A stretch of DNA of 64,000 nt from Defluviicoccus sp. (GCA_029624735.1 JARSSM010000010.1:1-64000), one strand, 5' to 3'. Positions 49,589-58,663 are shown, counted from the first letter of the stretch. The notes: generated by a model not told the origin, from the sequence alone. Numbers and translations are program-made.

Positions 49589-49640
49589 TGAACCGCCTGC
49601 ATGCGTGGCGAGGGTCCGCGGCTCGTCACCGGAGCTGCAC

Positions 49641-50105
49641 ATGCGCCTGACGACCTATACGGACTACGCGCTGAGGGTGTTGATGTACCTCGGGCTGCGC
49701 GGCGACGCGTTCTCGACCATTCAGGAGATCGCCGAGCAATACGGCATCTCGAAAAACCACCTGATGAAACTGGTGCATGTGCTGGGACAGCTTGGCTACG
49801 TCGAGACGGTGCGCGGCAAGAAAGGCGGTCTTCGTCTGGCGCGGCGCCCGGAGGCGATCACGATCGGCGAAATCATCCGGCAGATGGAACCGGACATGGC
49901 GCTCGTCGAGTGCTTTCGAAACACCGATATCCACTGCCGGATCGTCAAGACCTGCATCCTCCAGAATGCGTTGGGCGAAGCCCTGGACCGCTTTCTCCAG
50001 ACCCTCGACGGCTACACGCTCGCGGACCTGCTGGCACCCGCAGAAGATTTGGCACGATCGTTTCCCGTCCACATCGAGCACCCGCCGGCGGCTGTCTCGA
50101 ATTGA
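49641..50105 (+). CDS. nsrR: Rrf2-family nitric oxide-sensing repressor NsrR
   Basis: A 154-residue Rrf2 protein. The winged helix is MRLTTYTDYALRVLMYLGLR, IQEIAEQYGISKNHLMKLVH and GYVETVRGKKGGLRLAR. Three cysteines (ECFRNTDIHCRIVKTC) bind the Fe-S cluster that reacts with NO. In the resting state NsrR represses NO-detoxification genes. Its neighbours are a quinol NO reductase and nnrS, with NsrR-box-like palindromes in the latter's promoter. This context separates it from IscR. Confidence 0.9.
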   Translation: MRLTTYTDYALRVLMYLGLRGDAFSTIQEIAEQYGISKNHLMKLVHVLGQLGYVETVRGKKGGLRLARRPEAITIGEIIRQMEPDMALVECFRNTDIHCRIVKTCILQNALGEALDRFLQTLDGYTLADLLAPAEDLARSFPVHIEHPPAAVSN

Positions 50106-50161
50106 CCGCGACCGTCTGAGATCAGTGGTCTTTCCGGGATATCCGCCGGCGGGCATGCGGT

Positions 50162-52450
50162 TTACTCCGCCGCGAGCGGGCTTTCGCCCTTGCGCCCGGT
50201 TTCGAGCGACACCCGCCCGAGGCTGCCGCGCCACAGCTTGAACAGGAAGAGACCGATCAGCAGCGCGCCCAGCCCGAAGACGATGTCGCCCGGCACGCGC
50301 ATCCACACCAGGGTGCGCACCAGCGGTGACTGCACCACCTCGACCGACCGGGCGTACCAGAACCCCTCGGCAACCGCCGCCCAGCCCTGGATGGCGCCGA
50401 TCGGCAGCAGCGAGAAGAACAGCATCATCGCGAGGCCGATGTTCAGGCCCCAGAAGCCCCATTTCAGCAGGCGGTCGTCCCAGGCGTCCCGCGCCGTGAG
50501 CCCGCGCAGGCAGAACAGCATCAGGCCGATCCCCAGCATGCCGTAGACGCCGAACAGGGCGGCGTGCGCGTGCACCGCCGTCGTGTTCAACCCTTGGATG
50601 TAGTAGAGCGAGATCGGCGGATTGACGAGGAAGCCGAACACGCCGGCCCCCAGCATGTTCCAGAAGGCGACAGCGACGAAGAACAGGATCGGCCAGCGGT
50701 AGGCGAACACCCACGTCGCCGTCTTCGTCACCCGGTAGTTGTTGTAGCCCTCCAGACCCAGCAGCACGAGCGGCACCACTTCCAGAGCCGAGAACACGGC
50801 GCCGAAGGCCATCACCGAGGCGGGCGTACCCGACCAGTAGAGGTGATGCAGCGTGCCGATGATTCCGCCCGAAAGAAAGATGATGGCTGAGACCAGGACT
50901 GCCGAGGATGCGATCTTCGCCCGCACCAGCCCTAGTTTCATGAACAGAAGCGCGATGACGGCGGTCGCGAACACCTCGAAGAAGCCCTCGACCCACAGAT
51001 GGACGACCCACCAACGCCAGTACTCCACCATCGCCAGGTGAGTGTGCTTTCCCCAGGCGAGCCCGGCGGAATAGAACAGCGCGATCGCGACGGTCGAGAC
51101 AAAGACCGAGGCAATCAGTGACCGGCTGTCGCTGGGCTTGCGCAGCGCCGGCCACAACGCCCGCCCGACCAAGAACAACCACAGCAGGAGTCCGACGAAC
51201 AGCAGGATCTGCCAGAAGCGGCCGAGATCGACGTACTCGTAGCCCTGGTGACCGAACCAGAAGTTGGTATCGAGCCCCAGTCGCTGCTGGACCCCAAGCC
51301 ATTCGCCGGCGAGCGAGCCCGCGACGACGACCAGCAGGGCTGCGAACAGCACGTTGACGCCCAGCGTCTGCCACGGCGGATCGTATCCCGAGATTGCCGG
51401 TGCGATGTAGAGGCCTGTGGCGAGCCACGCCGTGGCGATCCAGAAGATGGCGATCTGAGTGTGCCAGGTGCGCGTGACGGCGTACGGCAGCCAGTCGGCC
51501 AGCGGGAAGCCATAGAAGTGCTGGCCCTCGACGGTGTAGTGCGCGGTGAGCGTGCCGAGACCGATCTGCACCAGGAACAGCAACATGACGATGGCGAAAT
51601 ACTTGCGCGTCGCCAGCATCGATCGCGTCGGCCGCAGTGCTTCCATCGGATCGCTGGCCGGCGGACCCGCCGCCGGTTCTTCGTGAATCTGGGCCGCCTG
51701 ATACCACACCAGAAGGCCGATCGCGCCGATCAGTGCGATGAACGAGGCCACCGACCACACGACCGCCTCGGTCGTCGGCAGGTTGCCGATCAGCGGCTCG
51801 TGCGGCCAGTTCATGGTGTATGTGGCGGTGTCGCCGGGCCGGTCGGTCGCCGTCGCCCACGAGGCCCAGAAGAAGAACGTGGTCAACACCGCGCGCCGCG
51901 AGGCGTCGGGGATCGGGTTCTCGGGCATGGCGTACTGCTCGCGCAGCACCGCCTGCTGCGGCGCCGACCCGAACAGGCCTTCGTAGTACGCCTGATTGTC
52001 GCGGATCGCCGCGGCGCGATCATCCGAGACCGTCAGGACACCCGTCGCCGGATCGACCCGGTCGTTGCGGATTTCTTCGCGCAGCCGCTCCTTAAGCGCC
52101 GCCTGAGCTTCCCGGCTTACCTCGGCAAAGGGCACGCCGAAGTCACGCATGGCCCAGCGGTCGAGGATGAAGGTCAGCTCGCGATGCAGCCAGTCCGCCG
52201 ACCAGTCGGGCGTGAGGTACGCGCCGTGCCCCCAGATCGAACCGAGCTGCTGGCCGCCCATCGACTGCCACACCTGACGGCCGCGTTCGATATCCTGGGC
52301 AGTGAAGAGCGTCTCCCCCGGCGGTGTTACCACCGCGGACGGAATCGGCGGCCGGTGCACCCAGATCTGCTGGCCGATGAAGCCCAGACCGACGAACGAG
52401 GTGACGACGATGATCGCGAGCACGATCCATAGACGCCGGATGTTGTGCAA
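50162..52450 (-). CDS. norZ: Quinol-dependent nitric oxide reductase (qNOR)
   Basis: A 762-residue single-subunit enzyme reducing NO to N2O with electrons from quinol. One N-terminal membrane helix (LWIVLAIIVVTSFVGLGFIG) and a periplasmic cap (YLTPDWSADWLHRE) are fused to a 12-helix NorB-like part containing the heme/FeB histidine sites TRTWHTQIAIFW, GIIGTLHHLYWSGTP and HAHAALFGVYGML. TTG 52450 is taken as start because AGGAGGG lies six bases ahead and gives the normal qNOR length; ATG 52510 adds 20 atypical residues. Confidence 0.93.
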   Translation of the reverse strand: MHNIRRLWIVLAIIVVTSFVGLGFIGQQIWVHRPPIPSAVVTPPGETLFTAQDIERGRQVWQSMGGQQLGSIWGHGAYLTPDWSADWLHRELTFILDRWAMRDFGVPFAEVSREAQAALKERLREEIRNDRVDPATGVLTVSDDRAAAIRDNQAYYEGLFGSAPQQAVLREQYAMPENPIPDASRRAVLTTFFFWASWATATDRPGDTATYTMNWPHEPLIGNLPTTEAVVWSVASFIALIGAIGLLVWYQAAQIHEEPAAGPPASDPMEALRPTRSMLATRKYFAIVMLLFLVQIGLGTLTAHYTVEGQHFYGFPLADWLPYAVTRTWHTQIAIFWIATAWLATGLYIAPAISGYDPPWQTLGVNVLFAALLVVVAGSLAGEWLGVQQRLGLDTNFWFGHQGYEYVDLGRFWQILLFVGLLLWLFLVGRALWPALRKPSDSRSLIASVFVSTVAIALFYSAGLAWGKHTHLAMVEYWRWWVVHLWVEGFFEVFATAVIALLFMKLGLVRAKIASSAVLVSAIIFLSGGIIGTLHHLYWSGTPASVMAFGAVFSALEVVPLVLLGLEGYNNYRVTKTATWVFAYRWPILFFVAVAFWNMLGAGVFGFLVNPPISLYYIQGLNTTAVHAHAALFGVYGMLGIGLMLFCLRGLTARDAWDDRLLKWGFWGLNIGLAMMLFFSLLPIGAIQGWAAVAEGFWYARSVEVVQSPLVRTLVWMRVPGDIVFGLGALLIGLFLFKLWRGSLGRVSLETGRKGESPLAAE

Positions 52451-52590
52451 CTCAAACCCTCCTCTCTCTCCAGGCAGCAGGGAACCGGTCAGGCTGCACC
52501 CGATCGCCATGTGCGACCGTTCGCCCATGCCTCGACGGACTTCGGCATGGAAGCCGTCCCCGCCCACATGCCCGGGGCGTCTTGCCAATT

Positions 52591-52611
52591 AGATGTATGT
52601 CTGATACATCT
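52591..52611. promoter_or_regulatory. NsrR-box-like operator 1
   Basis: Perfect 8-bp arms agatgtat / atacatct with a 5-base spacer, in the divergent region between norZ and nnrS, about 140 bases from the norZ start. Confidence 0.75.
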
Positions 52612-52627
52612 TTAATTGCTGACGCAC

Positions 52628-52650
52628 AAGATGCATCCGGCATGCATCTT
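52628..52650. promoter_or_regulatory. NsrR-box-like operator 2
   Basis: Perfect 9-bp arms aagatgcat / atgcatctt with a 5-base spacer (ccggc). It fits the AAGATGCAT half-site of known NsrR boxes. It lies 17 bases from operator 1, about 115 bases before nnrS. Confidence 0.8.
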
Positions 52651-52763
52651 CAAATCCAGCCTGGGCAGGCCGCTGGGTCCCGCAGAGTCTTTTGCCGTGC
52701 AGGTGAATAGCGGATCGCGGTGATTGTGGGATTGCTGATGATGATCGGGAGGGAAGCCAAGTC

Positions 52764-53972
52764 ATGACCACAGCCTCGACCGCGGGTCCGGTTCCGAGAC
52801 TGCGAACCACGGCAGGACCGGCGCTGCTCAGCTACGGGTTTCGTCCGTTCTTTCTGCTTGCCGGAAGTTGGGCTGCGATAGCGTTGTTGCTGTGGATCGC
52901 AGATTTTCTCGGGTTCGTTCTCCTGCCAACCGCGTTCGATCCGGTGAGTTGGCACAGCCACGAGATGCTGTTCGGTTTCGCCGCGGCGGCCGTTGCTGGC
53001 TTTGTCCTGACCGCGGTGCCGAACTGGACGGGGCGGCTGCCGTTGCAGGGAGGGCCACTGCTGTTTCTCGTCGGGCTGTGGTTGGCGGGACGAGTTGCCG
53101 TGATCACGTCGGCAGCTATCGGCGGCTGGACGGCAGCTGTCGTCGATGTCGCCTTCCTGGCCGTGCTGCTGGCTGCCGTCGCCCGTGAGATCGTTGCCGG
53201 CCGAAACTGGCGAAACCTCCCCATCGTGGCTGCCCTGGCCGCGCTCTGCGGCGCGAACATGGCATTTCACATTGGGGCACTCACCTCGCACGGAACGACC
53301 GCGGCGGCGCGCTTTGCGATCGCCGCGCTCATCGTCCTCATTTGCCTGATTGGCGGACGCATCATTCCGAGCTTTACCCGGAACTGGCTGACGAAGCAGC
53401 GAAAGAGCCGCCTGCCGGCGAGCTTCAATGGCTTTGACAAGATCGCGCTGGCGGTGACGTTGGCTGCGATGGCCTGCTGGACGTACGAGCCTCAGTCGTC
53501 TCTCACCGGAGTGGCCGCCGCCGGCGCGGCAGCGTGCAACCTCGCGCGTTTGGCACGGTGGGCGGGTGAGCGGACAACGCCGGAACCGCTGCTGTGGATC
53601 CTCCACGTTGCCTTCTTATGGGTTCCGGTGGGCCTCGCGCTGCTCGCGATCACCGCATTCGGAGGTGGCATCGCACCGTCCGCCGGCCTCCACGCCCTGA
53701 CCGCCGGCGCCATCGCATCGATGATCCTGGCCGTGATGACCCGGGCGACGCTCGGCCACACCGGCCATGAGCTGCATGCCGGACTGGGCACGACGGTCAT
53801 CTACCTCCTCGTCCTGGTGGCGGGGATCAGCCGGGTCTGGGCATCGCTTGAGCCTCAGCTTTTCACGCCCCTGCTCATGACGTCCGCAATCGCCTGGGTG
53901 GCCGCGTTCGGCGCGTTCCTCGGCGTATTCGGACCCATGCTGGTTCGGCCGCGCGTGCGGCAGGCATCGTGA
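52764..53972 (+). CDS. nnrS: NnrS family heme-copper membrane protein
   Basis: A 402-residue integral membrane protein of about 12 helices with NnrS landmarks: LSYGFRPFFLLAGSWAAIAL, DPVSWHSHEMLFGFAAAAVA, FTRNWLTKQRKSRLPA, and GHTGHELHAG. NnrS is part of the denitrification and NO regulon and helps cells tolerate NO; its mechanism is unclear. It is divergent from the NO reductase and shares two operators with it. Confidence 0.92.
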   Translation: MTTASTAGPVPRLRTTAGPALLSYGFRPFFLLAGSWAAIALLLWIADFLGFVLLPTAFDPVSWHSHEMLFGFAAAAVAGFVLTAVPNWTGRLPLQGGPLLFLVGLWLAGRVAVITSAAIGGWTAAVVDVAFLAVLLAAVAREIVAGRNWRNLPIVAALAALCGANMAFHIGALTSHGTTAAARFAIAALIVLICLIGGRIIPSFTRNWLTKQRKSRLPASFNGFDKIALAVTLAAMACWTYEPQSSLTGVAAAGAAACNLARLARWAGERTTPEPLLWILHVAFLWVPVGLALLAITAFGGGIAPSAGLHALTAGAIASMILAVMTRATLGHTGHELHAGLGTTVIYLLVLVAGISRVWASLEPQLFTPLLMTSAIAWVAAFGAFLGVFGPMLVRPRVRQAS

Positions 53973-53988
53973 GAATGGAGAGATCGAC

Positions 53989-54498
53989 ATGGACAACAAG
54001 AAAGGGATCGGGGAGCGAGACGACGCACCTACGTTATCGTCTCCGCCCTGTTTCCTGCATAACGCCGAACCAGCCTACCAGGGTTATCTGGAGCGCACCC
54101 AGGTCCTCGCGCTGCTCGACGAACTTCTGGAGGCGGAACGCGCGGGCGCCAAGGTTGCGCGGACGTTGACGGCGGAGGTGGGCCCCGGGCCGACGGGTGA
54201 GGCCCTCGCCATGTTGGCGACTGACGAAGTTCGGTTCTGCGCCATGCTCGCGAGGCATATTAAACAACTGGAAGCCAACCCCAGCCAGCGTACCGGAGCC
54301 TTCCGCGAGAAAGTTCTCGCCTTGGAAGGACTGGACAACCGATTGCGCTTGCTGAACCACGGCCAGGGATGGGTCGTCCGCAAGCTGCAGGAAGCCTTGC
54401 CGCGGATTGCCGATGAAACACTGCACGCCGACCTTGCAGACATGCTTTCCGTCCACGAAACCAACATTCGCAAGTGCGACGAAGTGTTAAGCGGATAA
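53989..54498 (+). CDS. DUF6306 domain protein, ferritin-like
   Basis: A 169-residue four-helix protein: LLDELLEAERAGAKVARTLT, TDEVRFCAMLARHIKQLEAN, LRLLNHGQGWVVRKLQEALP and ADMLSVHETNIRKC. Glu and His residues spaced as in ferritin-like di-iron proteins suggest metal binding. It follows nnrS by 16 bases and is probably in the same transcript, so a role in the nitrosative stress response is likely but inferred. Confidence 0.75.
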   Translation: MDNKKGIGERDDAPTLSSPPCFLHNAEPAYQGYLERTQVLALLDELLEAERAGAKVARTLTAEVGPGPTGEALAMLATDEVRFCAMLARHIKQLEANPSQRTGAFREKVLALEGLDNRLRLLNHGQGWVVRKLQEALPRIADETLHADLADMLSVHETNIRKCDEVLSG

Positions 54499-54632
54499 TT
54501 CGTTGATCGATACGTCCGCCGCGAGGAAACTCTCCTTGGCAGGGAACACGCTCAAGCTCCTCGACGACGACTTCAGCAGAAGCGAGCAAGGCGTCGGTGA
54601 GGATCAGCGAAAATGTGGTTCTCGCTTTCCCA

Positions 54633-55604
54633 TCAGCGTCCGCTGAGGAAGGTGATAAAATCCCCTTTTTCCTGTGCGGTGCAGGGTCGGCCGAGGACGT
54701 TCTGGCAGTCGCGGCGGAAGCGCCTTTCGACGTCGGCGGCGTCGGTGAACCGGCTGGGCTCGACGGAGACGGCCATTGGCTCGATCGGCCGACCGGATTT
54801 GACGTTGCGACCCGGCATGCGCGGATCCGCCGTATGGCACGACGCGCAAGCTGGCGTCTGCGGATTACCGCCCGCGTGGGGTCCCCGATACAGCACCTCA
54901 CCGCGCGCCGCGGAAAAGCCGGCGAAGTCGGGCGTCTCCGCCTTCGCCTGCCGGGCATACGTATCGAGGATCACATCGCGGGCCGGCTCACCGGCGATGG
55001 CGACTCCGCTCAGGCAGAGCAGCCCCGCCGCCAGTACGGCCGCCGTTCCCGCACCTGTCTTCGGCCGCCGGAGGGAGGATGGGCGTGCGCGAGGCGAACC
55101 GCCCGGTGAACGGCGCGTTTTCCGCCAATAGAGGGCCAGAACCATCGCCACGTGCGCAAGCACGAACCAGGGCGCGAGTTCGCCGGTCGCTTCGTGGAGG
55201 TGCTCAACGGGAGGGACGAAGTCGGCAACGGCACCGCTGCCGGCAGCGGCTCCGACAAACATGAGCAGCGCAACCGCGGCCAGCGACAACAACGGACGAC
55301 GCGGCAGCGACTGGCTTCTGCCCTGCAACGCCCCGTTTACCCACTCCCGAAGGGGCGTCAGCGTCGGACGAGGCAGCCGCAGTGGGCTTCCTTCGGCGAC
55401 AAACACCCCCACGATTACCCGGAGCGCGAGGGCCGCCAGTACGGTGTAGCCGGCGAACTGGTGCATGGCGTAGGTGTCCTCGTCGCTGCTCAGATAAGCG
55501 ACGATGAATGCCCCCGACAGCAGTGCATGCCAGCCGTACAGCAGGCTGAACTCGATCGCCCTGGGTCTGCGACGGACGGGCGCTTGCCGTGTGTCAATTG
55601 TCAT
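54633..55604 (-). CDS. Cytochrome b561 - DUF1924 (SHP-type cytochrome c) fusion
   Basis: A 323-residue protein. The first 180 residues are a b561-type membrane cytochrome (FSLLYGWHALLSGAFIVAYL, YAMHQFAGYTVLAALALRVI, HLHEATGELAPWFVLAHVAM) with heme His residues. After a basic linker comes a periplasmic cytochrome c domain with CASCH (about 265) and FTDAADVERRFRRDCQNVLG, typical of DUF1924, the family of sphaeroides heme protein SHP, which can bind O2 or NO. The two are usually separate genes. It probably moves electrons between quinone pool and heme. Confidence 0.85.
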   Translation of the reverse strand: MTIDTRQAPVRRRPRAIEFSLLYGWHALLSGAFIVAYLSSDEDTYAMHQFAGYTVLAALALRVIVGVFVAEGSPLRLPRPTLTPLREWVNGALQGRSQSLPRRPLLSLAAVALLMFVGAAAGSGAVADFVPPVEHLHEATGELAPWFVLAHVAMVLALYWRKTRRSPGGSPRARPSSLRRPKTGAGTAAVLAAGLLCLSGVAIAGEPARDVILDTYARQAKAETPDFAGFSAARGEVLYRGPHAGGNPQTPACASCHTADPRMPGRNVKSGRPIEPMAVSVEPSRFTDAADVERRFRRDCQNVLGRPCTAQEKGDFITFLSGR

Positions 55605-55743
55605 CGTGATATACTCTTTCGCTCCGCGGCTGATTGTCCGGCGACACGAAGATTCCCGGCCCTGCCGACAACTGCCAGACTGCCGCCAGGGCGCCGACAA
55701 CGGCGGCTGCAATGAGGGTTTGGCGCCCCATCTTCCACAGCAT
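55594..55743 (-). CDS. 49-residue single-membrane-segment protein
   Basis: Begins MLWKMGRQTLIAAAVVGALA and ends VYHDDN. GGAGGAG lies seven to nine bases ahead of the ATG and the 3' end overlaps the b561-SHP start by 11 bases, supporting translation. One N-terminal hydrophobic helix is followed by a short periplasmic tail. It may be a small partner of the cytochrome; unrecognised otherwise. Confidence 0.6.
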   Translation of the reverse strand: MLWKMGRQTLIAAAVVGALAAVWQLSAGPGIFVSPDNQPRSERVYHDDN

Positions 55744-55853
55744 CCACTGCTCTCCTCCGATCTGGTGCAGCAACCAGTCTATCGCCGGACACCTGAACCA
55801 CGGCTGAGGCGACCGTTCATTTCCGGTTCAGATACGGAAAGCGACAATCGCCC

Positions 55854-56231
55854 ATGCGCAGCATGCGTCTTCACCTCGTGGCCGCGTTCCTGGTCACCGT
55901 CCTGCCTTTGTTATCGACGGCGATGGCCGACGATCAGGACCGGGCGCGCGAAGATGTGGCGGCCGGACGGATCCTGCCGCTGGCGACAATTGTGGAGCGG
56001 GCAACGGGGCAGTTCGGCGGTACCATCCTCGATGCGGAGTACGAGCGTGACGACGACGACCATGGCGATCGGAACCGGCTGCCGCGTCATCGCTACGAGC
56101 TCAAGCTGTTGACCGTGGACGGGCGAATCCTGGAGCTCGATTACGACGCGGCGACCGGTGAACTCATCGGCGAGCGGGGTCGGCGGCGCGAACATCATCG
56201 CTGGCGGCATGGCCGTCCTGACGACGAGTGA
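55854..56231 (+). CDS. Periplasmic PepSY domain protein
   Basis: A 125-residue protein: signal peptide (MRLHLVAAFLVTVLPLLSTA), then a PepSY fold (ILPLATIVERATGQFGGTIL, YELKLLTVDGRILELDYDAA) and a basic, His-rich C-terminus (REHHRWRHGRP) that could bind metal. It is the first gene of a three-gene operon with a regulator and a kinase, an arrangement common for envelope-stress or metal sensing. Confidence 0.8.
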   Translation: MRSMRLHLVAAFLVTVLPLLSTAMADDQDRAREDVAAGRILPLATIVERATGQFGGTILDAEYERDDDDHGDRNRLPRHRYELKLLTVDGRILELDYDAATGELIGERGRRREHHRWRHGRPDDE

Positions 56232-56236
56232 GAGGG

Positions 56237-56911
56237 ATGCGCCTCCTGGTGGTTGAAGACGATCCAATTCTCCTGCGCCAACTCCGCGAGCGATTGGGCA
56301 CCGAGGGCTATGCGGTCGATGCAGCAATCGACGGCACCGAAGCCGCCTTTCTTGGATCGAACGAACCTTACGATGCGATTGTCCTCGACCTGGGTCTGCC
56401 GCGGCGAGACGGGCTGTCCGTTCTGCGTAGCTGGCGGGAGGAAGGCCTCAGCATCCCGGTGTTGATCCTGACCGCTCGCGATCATTGGCACGACAAGGTG
56501 CTGGGCATCGACGCTGGCGCCGACGACTACCTTGCCAAGCCCTTCCACATGGAGGAACTGCTCGCCCGCCTTCGCGCGCTGATCCGCCGTGCCCGCGGCC
56601 ATGCCTCATCCGAGTTGCGGGCGGGGCCGGTAGTACTCGACACGCGGACCGGCACCGTCACCACCGATGGTCAGCCGCTCGATCTGACCGGCTACGAATT
56701 CCGCGTCCTTTCCTACCTGATGCACCACGCCGGCGAGGTGGTGTCGCGGACGGAGCTGACCGAGCACGTCTACGCCCAGGACTTCGACCGCGATTCCAAC
56801 ACCATCGAGGTGTTCATCGGCCGCCTGCGCAAGAAGTTGGGTGGGGATCTCATTAAGACGGTCCGTGGCCTGGGCTACCGGCTGGAGATCCCGCCGGACG
56901 ACGCCCCGTGA
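56237..56911 (+). CDS. PhoP/QseB-type response regulator
   Basis: A 224-residue regulator: receiver with acidic pair at 8-9, Asp51 in IVLDLGLPRRDG and Lys in YLAKPFHMEE, then a winged helix with FRVLSYLMHHAGEVVSRTEL and VRGLGYRLE. The ATG at 56237 has GAGAGG ahead; the GTG at 56228 is less likely. Four bases overlap the kinase start, so the two are co-translated. Confidence 0.93.
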   Translation: MRLLVVEDDPILLRQLRERLGTEGYAVDAAIDGTEAAFLGSNEPYDAIVLDLGLPRRDGLSVLRSWREEGLSIPVLILTARDHWHDKVLGIDAGADDYLAKPFHMEELLARLRALIRRARGHASSELRAGPVVLDTRTGTVTTDGQPLDLTGYEFRVLSYLMHHAGEVVSRTELTEHVYAQDFDRDSNTIEVFIGRLRKKLGGDLIKTVRGLGYRLEIPPDDAP

Positions 56912-58284
56912 CACCTCCCGTCGGCTCGCTCCGTCTGCGCCTGCTGCTGGGCGCTGCCGTCTGGATCCTGCTCGCCCTGGTGATCGCGGGCCTGGTCCTC
57001 GCCGAGCTTTTTGCACGCCACGTCCAGGACCGGTTCGCGGTCGAGCTCGGACATCACCTCGATCAGTTGGCGTCGAGCCTGCGCATCGATGCCGAGGGCA
57101 AGCCCGACCTTGTTCGACCGCTCCCCGACCCCCGCTTCAGCCGTCCGCTGTCAGGTCTCTACTGGCAGGTGTCGGCAAACGGCCGCGTTGTCCTGCGCTC
57201 GCGGTCCCTGTGGGATCAGACGCTCGCCCTGCCAGCGGACGCTTCAGCCGAGGACGGACGCGTGCGTCAGTGGCGGATCGCCGGCCCCGAGCGCCAGCCG
57301 CTTTACGGCCTCGAACGCTCACTGCTGCTGCCGGAGGGGCCAGAGTCGCTGCAGGTCGTGGTCGCCGAGGACCTCGGGGAACTGGATGCGGCCTTTCGGG
57401 CGTTCAATCGCACTCTGGCGCTTTCTCTCGCGGCCCTCGCGGTTGTGCTAACTGTCGCTGCCGTTGTCCAGGTGACGCTCGGATTGCGGCCGCTCGGCTG
57501 GCTGCGCGACGAACTGGCCGAAATCCGCAGCGGACGCAAGCGGCGGTTCCAGCGACCGATGCCGAGTGAAGTGCAGCCGCTGATCGACGACCTCAACGCG
57601 CTGCTCGACCACGCCGACGAAGTGGTCGAGCGGGGACGGCTGCAGGCCGGCAACCTCGCCCATGGTCTCAAGACCAACCTGGCGGTGCTTGCCAACGAAG
57701 CGGAGCGCCTGGCCAGACCTGATGCGCAACGTGAAGACGCTGAGATGGCCAGGCTCGTGCTTTCGCAGGTGGCGACCATGCGTCGGCACATCGATCACCA
57801 CATGGCGCGCGCCCGAGCGGCGGCCTCGCGTGGATTGCCGGGTACGGGGACGGACGTCGCTGACTGTGTCTCGGCGCTGGTGAGAGTCCTGCAAAAAGTC
57901 CACGCCAGCCGCAACCTCGCGATCCGCGCCGAAGTCCCAGCAGGGCTCACGTTCGCCGGAGATCGGCAGGACCTGGAGGAAATGTTGGGCAACCTGCTCG
58001 ACAACGCCTGCAAATGGGCGAAAGGAGCGGTTGCCGTGATGGCTGTGCGCGAAAGCAAGCAGCTGATCGTCAGCGTCGAGGACGATGGCGTCGGCCTCTC
58101 ATCGGAAGTCTTCGAACGCGCGCTTTCGCCCGGCACGCGCCTGGACGAAAGCGTGCCAGGCACCGGCCTCGGCCTCGGCGTCGTCCGCGACCTGGTCACG
58201 TCCTACGGCGGGAAGCTCGTCTTCGCTCCATCTTCGGAGTCAGGTGGACTCCGCGCTTCGCTGCACCTGCCGGCGCTATCTTGA
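56908..58284 (+). CDS. PhoQ-like sensor histidine kinase
   Basis: A 458-residue kinase from a GTG start. Two membrane segments (LRLLLGAAVWILLALVIAGL and around residue 165) bracket a periplasmic sensor of about 130 residues with acidic patches. The phospho-acceptor box is GNLAHGLKTNLAVL, as in PhoQ-type kinases, followed by N box (NLLDNACKWAKG), G1 (EDDGVGL) and G2 (PGTGLGLGVV). The PhoQ-like H box and the upstream PepSY gene suggest divalent cation or peptide sensing. Confidence 0.92.
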   Translation: MTPPVGSLRLRLLLGAAVWILLALVIAGLVLAELFARHVQDRFAVELGHHLDQLASSLRIDAEGKPDLVRPLPDPRFSRPLSGLYWQVSANGRVVLRSRSLWDQTLALPADASAEDGRVRQWRIAGPERQPLYGLERSLLLPEGPESLQVVVAEDLGELDAAFRAFNRTLALSLAALAVVLTVAAVVQVTLGLRPLGWLRDELAEIRSGRKRRFQRPMPSEVQPLIDDLNALLDHADEVVERGRLQAGNLAHGLKTNLAVLANEAERLARPDAQREDAEMARLVLSQVATMRRHIDHHMARARAAASRGLPGTGTDVADCVSALVRVLQKVHASRNLAIRAEVPAGLTFAGDRQDLEEMLGNLLDNACKWAKGAVAVMAVRESKQLIVSVEDDGVGLSSEVFERALSPGTRLDESVPGTGLGLGVVRDLVTSYGGKLVFAPSSESGGLRASLHLPALS

Positions 58285-58590
58285 TCCCGGAACCCAGCGA
58301 AGGACGCTGTCGCGGATCCACCCTATATACCTTGTATGCTTTGCAACCCATTGCGGCCACAGCATGACTTGGGTTGAAATCGACGTTTGCGAGATAAAGC
58401 GATAAAGCCGCTCGCTCCGCCGCTCTGACGTCAACATTCGCGTGCGTTGCAGCGGCGACGTTGGCGCGACTGCGCTGGAGTACGCAGGATTTCGCGCCCT
58501 CTTGCTTCCATAGTGCTGACTCGGGGCAATGTGCCGCTGCTTACTGCCGATACAGCATTCAGCTAACTATTTGATATCATAAAGAGAATT
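58285..58590. other. Non-coding region left of the tRNA scar
   Basis: About 300 bases without a supportable gene. It holds catagtgctgactcggggc near 58510, also found with one change near 59389 beside the second HigBA unit, and gctaac...tgatatc before the tRNA fragment, also found before the second fragment. These shared pieces mark the edges of repeated units. Confidence 0.55.
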
Positions 58591-58636
58591 TGGTTGCGGG
58601 GGTAGGATTTGAACCTACGACCTTCAGGTTATGAGC
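58591..58636 (-). other. 3' fragment of tRNA-fMet (attachment-site remnant)
   Basis: Read on the minus strand it covers the anticodon loop CTCATAA, variable loop, T arm (gtaggttcaaatcctac) and acceptor end cccgcaacca, but the 5' half is missing and the left anticodon stem does not match. This is the usual portion carried by integrative elements that use tRNA genes as attachment sites. Confidence 0.8.
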
Positions 58637-58640
58637 CAGG

Positions 58641-58663
58641 GCGTATTTCTGCGTAGTCCTGCG
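58641..58663. repeat. Overlapping pair of 13-bp motifs next to tRNA-fMet fragment
   Basis: gcgtatttctgcg (58641-58653) and gcgtagtcctgcg (58651-58663) in the same orientation, four bases past the tRNA fragment. Matching pairs occur at 59520 and 40308. Confidence 0.65.

Noticed and set aside
55601..55801. 66-codon minus-strand frame before the b561 gene
   Set aside because: The overlapping 49-codon frame in another phase has the better ribosome site, a membrane helix and coupling to the next gene.
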